Source of the DNA: Clostridiales bacterium
Lineage (GTDB): Bacteria; Bacillota; Clostridia; Oscillospirales; Oscillospiraceae
Direction of reading: 5' to 3'
Assembly: GCA_003522945.1 (NCBI GenBank)
Contig: DPHR01000135.1
Span: 1-10,069, forward strand
DNA length: 10,069 bases
Under the pieces are notes generated by a model. That model was not told where the DNA came from, did no database searches, and saw only the letters and a list, made by a program, of their open reading frames with translations. A program made the position numbers and the translations under genes. Numbering within the stretch: the first letter of the stretch is position 1; each line of letters starts with the position of its first letter. Shown here piece by piece: positions 1-6,338 of this stretch.

Positions 1-514
1 TCGGCGCGGCAGAGGTGCCGGAGGTCGGGGCCGGAGTCGGCGTCGCGGCGCCGGCAGGCGTTACGTACAGAGGCAGAATGAACTGCTGGCCTGCCATGAA
101 CACATTGAGATTGTTGTTGAGCGCGGCGAGCAGCTTGTAGTTGGCGTTGTAGTCAATGCCGTAGCTCTGGCAGAGCGCGGCGGGCGTCTCACCGGCGACG
201 AGCGTGTGCGAGAGGAGAGAATAATACGACTCCGAAGTCGTAGCCGTCTTCGTCGGCAGCCAGAGGACCTTGCCGGGCATCATGTAGTTGTAGTTCGTGA
301 TGCCGTTGATCTTGCCGATCATGGCGAGGTTGGCGTTGAAGTCGATCTTTTTCGCTTCACACACACCGTAGATCGTGTCGCCCGCTTTGAGAGTATAGCT
401 CGTAAGATAGCCCACGACCTTGTCGTTGGCGGCATTCGCCGTGCCGGTGAGACCGGTGAAGAGCGCTGCAACGAGACATACGGTCAGCAGCAGGGAAAGA
501 AGGCGTTTTTTCAT
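1..514 (-). CDS. Secreted protein with two LysM domains (partial, C-terminus beyond left edge)
   Basis: The reading frame is open from an ATG at 514 down to the left edge, about 171 residues. It starts with a typical signal peptide: a KKR n-region, a leucine-rich core and an ANA cleavage site near residues 26-28. Two LysM-like units follow, roughly residues 38-87 (YTLKAGDTIYG at its start, MPGKVLWLPT at its end) and 102-150 (HTLVAGETPAAL at its start, AGQQFILPL at its end). After these comes a Pro/Thr/Ala-rich linker, so another domain may lie past the edge. LysM units bind N-acetylglucosamine polymers such as peptidoglycan, so the product likely sits at the cell wall. The start is supported by GGAGGGAG about 7 bases upstream. 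It lies 103 bases downstream of the lipoprotein gene on the same strand and could be co-transcribed. The unseen C-terminal part decides whether it is an enzyme (for example a hydrolase) or only a binding protein. Confidence 0.85.
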   Translation of the reverse strand, partial: MKKRLLSLLLTVCLVAALFTGLTGTANAANDKVVGYLTSYTLKAGDTIYGVCEAKKIDFNANLAMIGKINGITNYNYMMPGKVLWLPTKTATTSESYYSLLSHTLVAGETPAALCQSYGIDYNANYKLLAALNNNLNVFMAGQQFILPLYVTPAGAATPTPAPTSGTSAAP

Positions 515-534
515 ATCAGTTTTCTCCCTCCGTT

Positions 535-551
535 GACCCCGCGCGGGGGTC
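535..551 (-). repeat. Small GC hairpin in the leader of the LysM gene
   Basis: Arms GACCCC (535-540) and GGGGTC (546-551) pair perfectly around a 5-base loop. On the minus strand it lies just before the ribosome binding site of the LysM gene. No T-run follows, so it is not an intrinsic terminator; it may only affect mRNA structure. The rest of the 515-617 gap shows a TATTAT on the minus strand (587-592) without a convincing -35 box. Confidence 0.3.
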
Positions 552-613
552 GCGTAGTTTGGAAAATCGTTCGTATCGGTTTACCTATAATAATGACGCA
601 TGGACGGGGCGAT

Positions 614-638
614 CCGTTCACGCAAGAAGCGTGATCGG
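614..638 (-). repeat. Hairpin across the stop codon of the lipoprotein gene
   Basis: TCACGC (618-623) and GCGTGA (629-634) pair around AAGAA; after one T-T mismatch CCG (614-616) and CGG (636-638) extend the stem. The TGA stop lies within it. No T-run follows on the minus strand, so it is not a clear terminator. It may weaken read-through into the LysM gene or protect the 3' end of the message. Confidence 0.3.
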
Positions 639-1553
639 CGCGATGTCCTGCCAGACGATGCCGGTGCGGTTGCCGTCCTGATCAACGAGATCCTGCGAGA
701 TCTTGCCGGTATAAACCATTTCGCCGTTTTGCAGCGTGATGACATACTGCGCGTCGGCATCGCCGGTGATCCAGTCCGTGCCGGAGAAGGAAGCGCCCTC
801 GCCGGGGAAGAAGTCCTGCTCGGCAAGACTCATAAGCCGCATGTCGCCGGGGAACAGGCCCTGCGCCGGCTCGCTGATGCGGTGGGCGTGCCAGAGCGCG
901 GTGATCTCGCCCTCGATGTACTCGACGATCGCCTTGTCGGTCGCGGTGTAGAGCAGGTACCGGCTGCCGCCGAGGGGGACAAACTCGGTGAACTCGGTCA
1001 GCTCGCCGTCAATGTACGCGCGGACGCGGATCGCGCCGGTCAGCCCGTCGCAGTCCCACTGGCATTTGCCCTCGCGCTGCACCTCCGTGCCGGAGGTCTT
1101 GTCCACATAGGTGTATGCTGTCTCGAAGCGTCCCGGCGCGGTCATCGTGAGCACGGCGTCGGGGAACGTTTCGCGGAGCGACGTCTGCGCTGCGTCCAGA
1201 TTGTCGGCACGCAGCTCGCGCCCGAGCGACGGATACGCCGTCGTGAACGGAACGTACACGAGCAGAAGGTAATCGGAGTTCATGTAGTAGCTGTCCGGAT
1301 ACGCGGCCTGGAGCCTGGCGTCGTGCGTGTCGAGCCGCTGCTGTACGGCGTTGAGCAGCGCGCCGTAGATCGCGGTGTACTGCGCGTAGGCATCGGCATA
1401 GGAAATGCCCTCCGCCGCGGCGGGGTTTTCGCTGTTCGGAGCGGTCTCCGTTCCGGCGCTTGCCGTCGGCTGCGGCGCTTCGGTCTTGCCGCAGGCGGCG
1501 AGAGAGAAGAGCAGCGCGCAGCAGAGGATCAGAGAAAGGATCTTTCGTTTCAT
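618..1553 (-). CDS. Predicted lipoprotein of unknown function
   Basis: A 311-residue protein with a lipoprotein signal peptide: MKRK, a hydrophobic stretch, and a lipobox ending LAAC with Cys21 as the lipidated residue. Residues 22-50 are a low-complexity Pro/Thr/Ala/Glu linker, as in many Gram-positive lipoproteins, followed by a folded region of about 260 residues. I do not recognise a family: no solute-binding, enzyme or metal-binding motif stands out, and there are no further membrane segments. The product should be anchored to the outer face of the cell membrane. The ATG at 1553 has GGGAG about 8 bases upstream, and a good promoter lies at 1607-1634. The LysM gene follows 103 bases downstream on the same strand, which hints at a shared cell-envelope role, but this is inference. 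Confidence 0.85.
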   Translation of the reverse strand: MKRKILSLILCCALLFSLAACGKTEAPQPTASAGTETAPNSENPAAAEGISYADAYAQYTAIYGALLNAVQQRLDTHDARLQAAYPDSYYMNSDYLLLVYVPFTTAYPSLGRELRADNLDAAQTSLRETFPDAVLTMTAPGRFETAYTYVDKTSGTEVQREGKCQWDCDGLTGAIRVRAYIDGELTEFTEFVPLGGSRYLLYTATDKAIVEYIEGEITALWHAHRISEPAQGLFPGDMRLMSLAEQDFFPGEGASFSGTDWITGDADAQYVITLQNGEMVYTGKISQDLVDQDGNRTGIVWQDIAPITLLA

Positions 1554-1583
1554 GGAGTATCTCCCGGTATGTACCTTATAAAT

Positions 1584-1597
1584 ACAGATAGATCTGT
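1584..1597. promoter_or_regulatory. Operator-like inverted repeat at the lipoprotein gene's transcript start
   Basis: ACAGAT, AG, ATCTGT form a perfect 6-bp inverted repeat. With the -10 box at 1607-1612 on the minus strand, transcription should start near 1600, which places the repeat at about +3 to +16. That is a common position for a repressor site. The regulator is unknown; a short repeat in AT-rich DNA can also be chance. Confidence 0.35.
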
Positions 1598-1606
1598 TAA
1601 CATAAT

Positions 1607-1634
1607 ATTATGCCACAAGACGGGAAAATTGCAA
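1607..1634 (-). promoter_or_regulatory. Sigma-A-like promoter of the lipoprotein gene
   Basis: Read on the minus strand: -35 TTGCAA (1629-1634), a 16-base spacer, and -10 CATAAT (1607-1612). An overlapping TAATAT with an 18-base spacer is also possible. It lies 53 bases upstream of the lipoprotein ATG, within a 161-base gap after the E2-like gene, so the lipoprotein can be transcribed on its own. Confidence 0.6.
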
Positions 1635-1648
1635 GCCCCCGCCGCAGC

Positions 1649-1665
1649 ATTTTTCGCGGAAAAAT
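1649..1665. repeat. Perfect inverted repeat in the gap after the E2-like gene
   Basis: ATTTTTC (1649-1655) and GAAAAAT (1659-1665) pair around GCG, with an outer GCCG/CGGC match (1641-1644 with 1667-1670). A second stem, GCGGAA/TTCCGC, lies at 1687-1703, closer to the end of the E2-like gene. Together they may end or trim its minus-strand transcript, but neither has the usual following T-run. The first repeat lies upstream of the lipoprotein promoter. Confidence 0.3.
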
Positions 1666-1714
1666 CCGGCAGCGGAGGGAAATCGGGCGGAAAAAGCTTC
1701 CGCTCGTGAAAAAA

Positions 1715-2596
1715 TCAGTTCACGTCCTCCTCCACAGACTCCGGAGCCAGCTCCAGAAGGTGGGGGTTGCGCAGGAAATATTTCAGGCATTTGAGAGCGC
1801 TGGCAAAGTAATAGCTGTCGGCGATGCGCTCGTCGCAGGCGATGCGCAGATCGACATAGTGCCGCTCGACGCCGGAGGCGGTGCCGTCCGCCTCGCTCAC
1901 CTTGCGCCGCGCGCCGAACGAAACGGCGCAGGGCATGTTGCCGAAATCGGCAAGGTGCGGATCCGCGGGCGGGACGCCGAAGCTGCCGAGATCGAGCATC
2001 GTTACGCTGCCGTGGAACGGGCTGACATCCAGCCAGGTGCGCGGCAGCCAGTCAAAATAATCCATCAGACGGAAAATACTCATCGCCATGCGCAGCAGAA
2101 CGCGGGGGAAGCGCATGAGCGTGTTGGCGAGCTTTTCCGGGGCGCTCAGGGAAATGTCGGCGCGGACCTCGTCCGTGGCCTCGGTGAGCTTGCGGTAAAC
2201 GTCGAACACCGTGTCGGTCGGCGCGAAGCGGACCTTGATGCTCGTCTCCGTCGCGGTGACGGAGGCGCTGCGCTTGACGGGGAGAACGACTTCAATGTCG
2301 TTGCGGGCATAGATGCGCCGTCCGGATACGAACCGGTTGATGCCCGGACGCATGGACACCGTGCGGACGTAAGCCGCGATGATCAGATGCAGAAAGCCGA
2401 GGTTTGCCCAGCCGCCGGCGCGCTTTTCCCGCAGCCATTTCTCCACGCCAGTGACTTCCACGCTGTCCGAGAGGAAGCAGGCGGCGTCGCTCCGGCGGCG
2501 GAGGATGTACGGCTGGATGCGGGCGTAGGCGGGAAGCGTATAGAGCTGGCGGCCCTCCCGCCGGTCGTTCATATGTCGGGTGTATCGCTCTGCCAT
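1715..2596 (-). CDS. Stand-alone 2-oxo acid dehydrogenase E2-like acyltransferase-domain protein, catalytic His replaced
   Basis: A 293-residue protein that resembles the catalytic (CAT-like fold) domain of dihydrolipoamide acyltransferases. Visible family stretches are the LHLIIAAYVRTVSMRPGINRF region (about residues 68-88), the following YARNDIEVVLPVK, SPFHGSVTMLDLGSFGVPP (about 195-213) and the C-terminal DERIADSYYFASALKCLK. There is no lipoyl domain and no E1-binding domain, and no E1, E3 or lipoylation gene lies nearby. The usual E2 active-site motif DHRxxDG reads DERIADS here: the catalytic His is Glu and the Gly is Ser. From memory, related stand-alone clostridial proteins also have DERI-DG, so the His loss may be a family trait while the Ser is local. 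A normal acyl transfer to lipoate or CoA is therefore doubtful; role unknown. The ATG at 2596 has AAAGGAG 8 bases upstream; a later ATG at 2572 lacks a comparable site. Confidence 0.82.
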   Translation of the reverse strand: MAERYTRHMNDRREGRQLYTLPAYARIQPYILRRRSDAACFLSDSVEVTGVEKWLREKRAGGWANLGFLHLIIAAYVRTVSMRPGINRFVSGRRIYARNDIEVVLPVKRSASVTATETSIKVRFAPTDTVFDVYRKLTEATDEVRADISLSAPEKLANTLMRFPRVLLRMAMSIFRLMDYFDWLPRTWLDVSPFHGSVTMLDLGSFGVPPADPHLADFGNMPCAVSFGARRKVSEADGTASGVERHYVDLRIACDERIADSYYFASALKCLKYFLRNPHLLELAPESVEEDVN

Positions 2597-2634
2597 GAAA
2601 GAGTCTCCTTTTATGGGTGCAGAATGGGGCTTTT

Positions 2635-2657
2635 TTGTGCCCGCTCGATGGGCACAA
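2635..2657. promoter_or_regulatory. Perfect 8-bp inverted repeat at the start of the E2-like transcript
   Basis: TTGTGCCC (2635-2642) and GGGCACAA (2650-2657) are perfect complements around a 7-base spacer. The proximal -10 box on the minus strand (2665-2670) predicts a start near 2658, so the repeat begins at about +1. It could be a repressor operator or a hairpin at the 5' end of the mRNA. On neither strand does a T-run follow the stem, so it is not a terminator. I do not recognise the regulator. Confidence 0.5.
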
Positions 2658-2664
2658 TTTGTTT

Positions 2665-2702
2665 ATTATATAATATTATATAGTTTCTTCTCAATTTTGC
2701 AA
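2665..2702 (-). promoter_or_regulatory. Two overlapping sigma-A-like promoters of the E2-like gene
   Basis: Read on the minus strand there are two good pairs. One is TTGCAA (2697-2702), 16 bases, TATAAT (2675-2680). The other is TTGAGA (2689-2694), 18 bases, TATAAT (2665-2670). Both -10 boxes match the consensus exactly and point to the ATG at 2596. The AT block includes a perfect palindrome, ATATAATATTATAT, so -10-like sequence is also present on the plus strand, but without a -35 box there. Confidence 0.65.
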
Positions 2703-2805
2703 GCATAAAATACAACTTGCCCAAACACAGAAGTCTTCATTTGGTTAAAACGGAAAAACTGCTGCGCACAAGACTTTTCGGGTGACAATTTAACAACATT
2801 ATCAC

Positions 2806-2834
2806 TTGAATTTGATGAAAAAAGGGTGTACATT
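2806..2834 (+). promoter_or_regulatory. Weak candidate promoter of the V-ATPase operon
   Basis: TTGAAT (2806-2811), a 17-base spacer and TACATT (2829-2834) form a moderate sigma-A-like pair that would start transcription near 2841, about 20 bases before the ribosome binding site of the first ATPase gene. No better plus-strand pair was found in the spacer, but the match is poor enough that another start site or sigma factor is possible. Confidence 0.3.
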
Positions 2835-2878
2835 TACGATGTCAGAAAATTTGGCTTTGACGGGAGGTGTTTCAAAAA

Positions 2879-3193
2879 ATGGCACTGGAAGCAATTCTTG
2901 CCGTAGAGCAGGCGGAACAGGATGCAGCCCGAAAAAAGGCGGAAGCGGCGCAGAAAGCAAAGGAAATTACCGCGAAAGCCGACAGAGAGGGGACCGCAGC
3001 TGTGAAGGAAGCCGCAGAAAGAGCTGCGGCAGAGCTCTGGACTCTCGCGAAGAGCGCAGAGGAAAAGAGCGCTGCGGAAAGTGAAAAGATCCGGGAAGCG
3101 GCGCGCGAGGAGATGGATTCTCTGCGTAGTCACGCGGAGGACCGTCTGGAAGAGGCGGCAGACCGGATCGTGGAAAGGATCGTGAACGGATAA
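2879..3193 (+). CDS. ntpF: V-type ATPase peripheral-stalk subunit (G/H-like; E. hirae NtpF equivalent)
   Basis: A 104-residue, highly charged Ala/Glu/Lys/Arg-rich protein with heptad-like spacing over nearly its full length and no membrane segment, as expected for the long coiled-coil partner of subunit E in the peripheral stalk. That stalk holds the A3B3 head still against the membrane subunit I while the rotor turns. Sequence alone would be a weak identification since coiled coils look alike; the position directly before subunit I, as in E. hirae, makes it firm. The start is set at the ATG at 2879, 11 bases after GGGAGG (2862-2867); an upstream in-frame GTG at 2867 overlaps that ribosome binding site and is unlikely. 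Its TAA stop touches the ATG of subunit I, so the two are probably translationally coupled. Confidence 0.85.
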   Translation: MALEAILAVEQAEQDAARKKAEAAQKAKEITAKADREGTAAVKEAAERAAAELWTLAKSAEEKSAAESEKIREAAREEMDSLRSHAEDRLEEAADRIVERIVNG

Positions 3194-5185
3194 ATGAGCA
3201 TTGTAGCCATGAAAAAGCTCAGGCTCATCGGCGTTCATTCCCAGAAGGAAGAACTGCTGCGTGAGCTGATGCTTCTCGGCTGCGTGGAGGTGTCGGATCC
3301 GGCCGGCCGGCCGGACCGGGAGGAGCTGGCGGCCTTCCGGCGTCCGGACGGCGGAAAGGTCTGGCAGAAGCGCTCGGAACAGACAACAATCGTCAACGCG
3401 CTGCGGTTGCTGGACAAGCACGCCCCTGCCAAAAAGGGCCTGCTTACGCCGAAGCCGGAGGTCGAATGCGCCAAGCTGCTCGACGAGAGCGCTTTGGCCG
3501 CCGATCTCGCTCTGGCGGGAGAGATCCTCTCGCTGGATGCGGAGGCGCGCAGCCTTCTCACCCGCGCAAGCCGGGAACGCGCCTCGGCGGAGGCCATGAC
3601 TCCGTGGACGGCGCTGAACGTCCCGCTTGAGCGCATGGAGACGCAAAGCTGCGAAATGCAGCTCGGCACACTTCCCGCCGCTGTCCCCATGGAGGAAGTA
3701 AACGCCGCTCTCTCGGAGCTGGAGGTCAGCTTTGATCTCGTTTCCGAGGACAAAACCAGCCGGTATGTATCGCTGCTCTTCCGCCGGGAGGATCGCGAAG
3801 CGATCGCTGCGGCGCTGCGGCCGCTCGGCTTTTCGCCCATTTCGCTGCCGGAGGGCACCGGAACGCCGGAGCAGGTCTATAACGCTGCGCTCCGCCGCAG
3901 CGAGGAGCTGACGGCACAGGCGGCCAAAAAGATCGAAGAGCTTGCCTCCTACGCGGCGCACCGCGACGCGCTGCAGCTCGGCGCGGACACGCTCTCGACG
4001 CGCATTGCGCGCGAAGAGACGGCCGAAAAGCTCCTGCAGTCGGACAGCACCTTCTATTTTGAAGGCTGGCTCACCGCGCCGGAGGAGAAAAAGCTCGGCG
4101 AGACTCTCTCGAAATACTGCTGCGCCTGGGAAACGGAGGAGCCCGATCCGGAGCACCCGGAGGAGGTCCCCATCCAGCTGCGCAATAACGCGCTGACCCG
4201 TCCGTACAACATCGTCACGGAGATGTATTCTCTCCCGGCGTACAACGGACTTGACCCCAACCCCTTTATCATGCCGTTTTTCGCGCTGTTCTTCGGCATC
4301 ATGTTCGCGGATATGGCGTACGGCCTGATATTGCTGATCGCGGGACTGCTCTTCCTCTGGAAGGCAAAGCCGAAGGGAAGCATGAAAAACGCCGCGGGGC
4401 TGCTGATCGAATGCGGCATTTCCACATTCATCATAGGCTTCCTGACCGGCGGCTTCTTCGGCGACGTTGTCTCCGTCATCGGCGGTTGGTTCGGCAGGGA
4501 CTGGTCGATCGTACCGCACCTCGGCACGATCCATATCGGCAGCATCGCGATCGATCTGCCGCTCAACCTGCTCGAGGGCAACAACCCGCTGTATGTCCTC
4601 ATCGCGGCGATCTGCCTCGGCGCGATCCATCTGGCGCTCGGCACGGGCATCGGCATCTATCTCAAGCTCAAGGACGGCGAGTGGGCGGACGCTCTGCTCA
4701 ACGATCTGTGCTGGTGGGTAATGATCGCGGGCATTCTCGTCATGGTGACCGGCGGAACGAAGATCGTTCTCTTCGTCGGCATCGGTATGCTCGTGCTCGG
4801 ACAGCTCATCACCGGCAAGGGCTTCGGAAAGATCACCGGTATTTTCGGCGCGGTGTACAACGGCGCGACCGGGTATCTGGGCGATCTGCTCTCTTACTCG
4901 CGTCTGATGGCGCTGATGCTTGCCGGCAGCGTTATTGCGAGCGTATTCAACCAGCTCGGCTCGCTCGGCAACGCCAACGGCATGACCGTGGGCGGCACGA
5001 TCCTCTTCGTGCTCGTGTTCTGCATCGGCCATGCGCTGAACTTTGCGCTGAACCTGATCGGCTGCTTCGTGCACACGCTGCGACTGCAGTTCCTCGAGTT
5101 CTTCGGCAAGTGGTACCGGGACGGCGGCAAGGCTTTCCGTCCTTTGAAAATTCAAACGAAATATGTAGATATCAAGGAGGAGTAA
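3194..5185 (+). CDS. ntpI: V-type ATP synthase subunit I (membrane stator, a-subunit homologue)
   Basis: A 663-residue protein with the two-part layout of the family: a soluble, coiled-coil-rich N-terminal half (about 1-345) that contacts the peripheral stalks, then a hydrophobic half from about residue 357 with several membrane helices, starting NPFIMPFFALFFGIMFADMA. It provides the ion half-channels next to the K ring. Conserved arginines are visible: R570 in LLSYSRLMALMLAG, matching the essential helix arginine of this family that faces the ring carboxylate, and R630 in the C-terminal HTLRLQFLEFF block. Length is normal. The ATG directly abuts the stop of the preceding gene; only a distant AAAGGA (3174-3179) is available, which supports translational coupling. 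Subunit K follows after 4 bases. Confidence 0.96.
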   Translation: MSIVAMKKLRLIGVHSQKEELLRELMLLGCVEVSDPAGRPDREELAAFRRPDGGKVWQKRSEQTTIVNALRLLDKHAPAKKGLLTPKPEVECAKLLDESALAADLALAGEILSLDAEARSLLTRASRERASAEAMTPWTALNVPLERMETQSCEMQLGTLPAAVPMEEVNAALSELEVSFDLVSEDKTSRYVSLLFRREDREAIAAALRPLGFSPISLPEGTGTPEQVYNAALRRSEELTAQAAKKIEELASYAAHRDALQLGADTLSTRIAREETAEKLLQSDSTFYFEGWLTAPEEKKLGETLSKYCCAWETEEPDPEHPEEVPIQLRNNALTRPYNIVTEMYSLPAYNGLDPNPFIMPFFALFFGIMFADMAYGLILLIAGLLFLWKAKPKGSMKNAAGLLIECGISTFIIGFLTGGFFGDVVSVIGGWFGRDWSIVPHLGTIHIGSIAIDLPLNLLEGNNPLYVLIAAICLGAIHLALGTGIGIYLKLKDGEWADALLNDLCWWVMIAGILVMVTGGTKIVLFVGIGMLVLGQLITGKGFGKITGIFGAVYNGATGYLGDLLSYSRLMALMLAGSVIASVFNQLGSLGNANGMTVGGTILFVLVFCIGHALNFALNLIGCFVHTLRLQFLEFFGKWYRDGGKAFRPLKIQTKYVDIKEE

Positions 5186-5189
5186 AACA

Positions 5190-5696
5190 ATGATCACTGC
5201 ATTCTTTGAGAGCTTCGGCGGTCTCGCCATCGGTTTCCTGGGGGCGTCCCTCGCGTGCGGTCTCTGCTGCGCCGGTTCTGCCAAGGGCTGCGGCCTTGCC
5301 GGTGAGGCCGGCACCGGCCTTCTCAGCGAAGATCCCTCTTACTTCGGCAAAGTCCTGATCCTTCAGGTCATCCCCGGCACCCAGGGCCTGTACGGCCTCG
5401 TCGTCTGGTTCTTTGCGCTGCTTCAGATGGGCGTGTTCGGCGGCAACGTCGATCCGACCAGCCTCACCGTCGTTGACGGTCTGCGCGTTGCGTGCGCGTG
5501 CCTCCCGATGGCGACCGGCGCCGCTATCTCCGCTCCGGCGCAGGGCCGCGTGGCCGCTACCGCCGTCAACCTGATGGCCAAGCGTCCGGACGACTGGGCG
5601 AAGGGCATCATCCTCTGCATCACGGTCGAGTTTTACGCCATCCTCTCGCTGCTCGCCTCCTTCCTGATGCTGCTGAACCTGCACCTCGGCGCCTGA
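5190..5696 (+). CDS. ntpK: V-type ATP synthase subunit K (rotor-ring proteolipid), predicted Na+-binding
   Basis: A 168-residue protein of four hydrophobic helices, a duplicated hairpin, forming the membrane rotor ring. It aligns with E. hirae NtpK (156 residues), whose Na+ site uses the L61 carbonyl, T64, Q65, Q110 and E139. Here ILQVIPGTQGLYG gives I61, T64, Q65 and Y68 at the same numbers, and after an insertion of 8 residues the AQGRVAA and TVEFYAIL motifs give Q118 and E147. All side-chain ligands are kept; the L61-to-I change should not matter because that ligand is a backbone carbonyl. The insertion lies in the loop between helices 2 and 3 (about 80-95). Seven cysteines, including a CGLCC cluster at 23-27, are more than I would expect for this family. 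A strong AAGGAGGAG lies about 6 bases before the ATG, fitting the need for many copies per complex. Confidence 0.96.
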   Translation: MITAFFESFGGLAIGFLGASLACGLCCAGSAKGCGLAGEAGTGLLSEDPSYFGKVLILQVIPGTQGLYGLVVWFFALLQMGVFGGNVDPTSLTVVDGLRVACACLPMATGAAISAPAQGRVAATAVNLMAKRPDDWAKGIILCITVEFYAILSLLASFLMLLNLHLGA

Positions 5697-5718
5697 TCCG
5701 GAAAGGACCGGTATCGCC

Positions 5719-6315
5719 ATGAACGGAATTGAAAAAATCACGGCCCGTATCACGGCAGAGGCGAACGAAGCCGCCGCCGCCGTGATCGCCGAGGCCGAAA
5801 AGACGGCGGGGGAGATCCGCGCCGCCTACCAGAAAAAAGCGGACGAGGCGTATGAAGCGCGCATGAACGAGGGCAATACCGAGGTCCGCCTCGGCGCCGA
5901 GCGCGAACAGCGCGCCGCAAAGCTCCAGAGCCGCAAGGATACGCTCGCGCTCAAGCAGAGCATTCTCGAGCGCGCCTACGGCAGAGCAAAGGAAAAGCTC
6001 CTCGCCCTGCCGGAGGGGAAATATACGGCGTTCCTCGCGTCTCAGGCGGGCCATGCCGCCGTCACCGGGCATGAACGCATCGTCATCAACAGCCAGGACC
6101 GCTCCATGGGCGAGGCGATCGTCCGCGGCGCGAACGCGATCCTGACCGAGCGGGGACTCCCCGCCGGGCTCACGCTCTCGGACGAGAGCGGCGACTTCTC
6201 CGGCGGTCTCAAGCTCCGCGAGGGCAGCGTGGAAGTCAACTGCACCGTTGACACGCTTCTTGCGCTGAGCCGGAACAGTCTGGATGCGGAGATCGCCGCC
6301 ATCCTCTTTGACTGA
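5719..6315 (+). CDS. ntpE: V-type ATP synthase subunit E (peripheral stalk)
   Basis: A 198-residue protein of normal length for the family. Residues 1 to about 100 are a charged Ala/Glu/Lys/Arg-rich helix that should pair with the G/H-like subunit as a coiled coil; the remainder is the globular C-terminal domain that caps subunits A and B (from about LLALPEGKYTAFLA to the end, with the family-like SGDFSGGLKLREGSVEVNCTVD stretch near residues 155-176). No membrane segments. The ATG is 22 bases after the stop of subunit K, with AAAGGA about 12 bases upstream. Adjacent placement between K and C agrees with known V-ATPase operons. Confidence 0.94.
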   Translation: MNGIEKITARITAEANEAAAAVIAEAEKTAGEIRAAYQKKADEAYEARMNEGNTEVRLGAEREQRAAKLQSRKDTLALKQSILERAYGRAKEKLLALPEGKYTAFLASQAGHAAVTGHERIVINSQDRSMGEAIVRGANAILTERGLPAGLTLSDESGDFSGGLKLREGSVEVNCTVDTLLALSRNSLDAEIAAILFD

Positions 6316-6338
6316 TCCGGTTGGAAGGCGGGAAGAAA

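Larger units (their letters stand above)
2597..2878. other. Divergent intergenic region between the E2-like gene and the ATPase operon
   Basis: This AT-rich 282-base spacer contrasts with the GC-rich genes on both sides. It holds the minus-strand promoters and inverted repeat listed separately. Further in, AAGTCTT (2731-2737) and AAGACTT (2770-2776) are perfectly complementary 33 bases apart, and GCAAG/CTTGC (2699-2703 and 2716-2720) pair weakly. I see no small gene, tRNA or known riboswitch. The plus-strand promoter for the ATPase operon must lie here, but only a weak candidate is visible. Confidence 0.6.

Noticed and set aside
2635..2657. Intrinsic terminator in the divergent spacer
   Set aside because: The T-run is before the stem on the plus strand and becomes an A-run after it on the minus strand; the site lies at a promoter start.
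600..2683. Two long plus-strand open frames (600-1709 and 1610-2683) opposite the lipoprotein and E2-like genes
   Set aside because: The minus-strand products have a lipobox signal peptide and an E2-like domain with proper ribosome binding sites and promoters; the plus-strand products have neither.
2834..5314. An 826-codon open frame on the minus strand opposite subunits G/H-like, I and the start of K
   Set aside because: It is antisense to well-supported ATPase genes; its product is an Arg/Ala/Glu-rich composition typical of the reverse frame of GC-rich genes, with no domain or good ribosome binding site.
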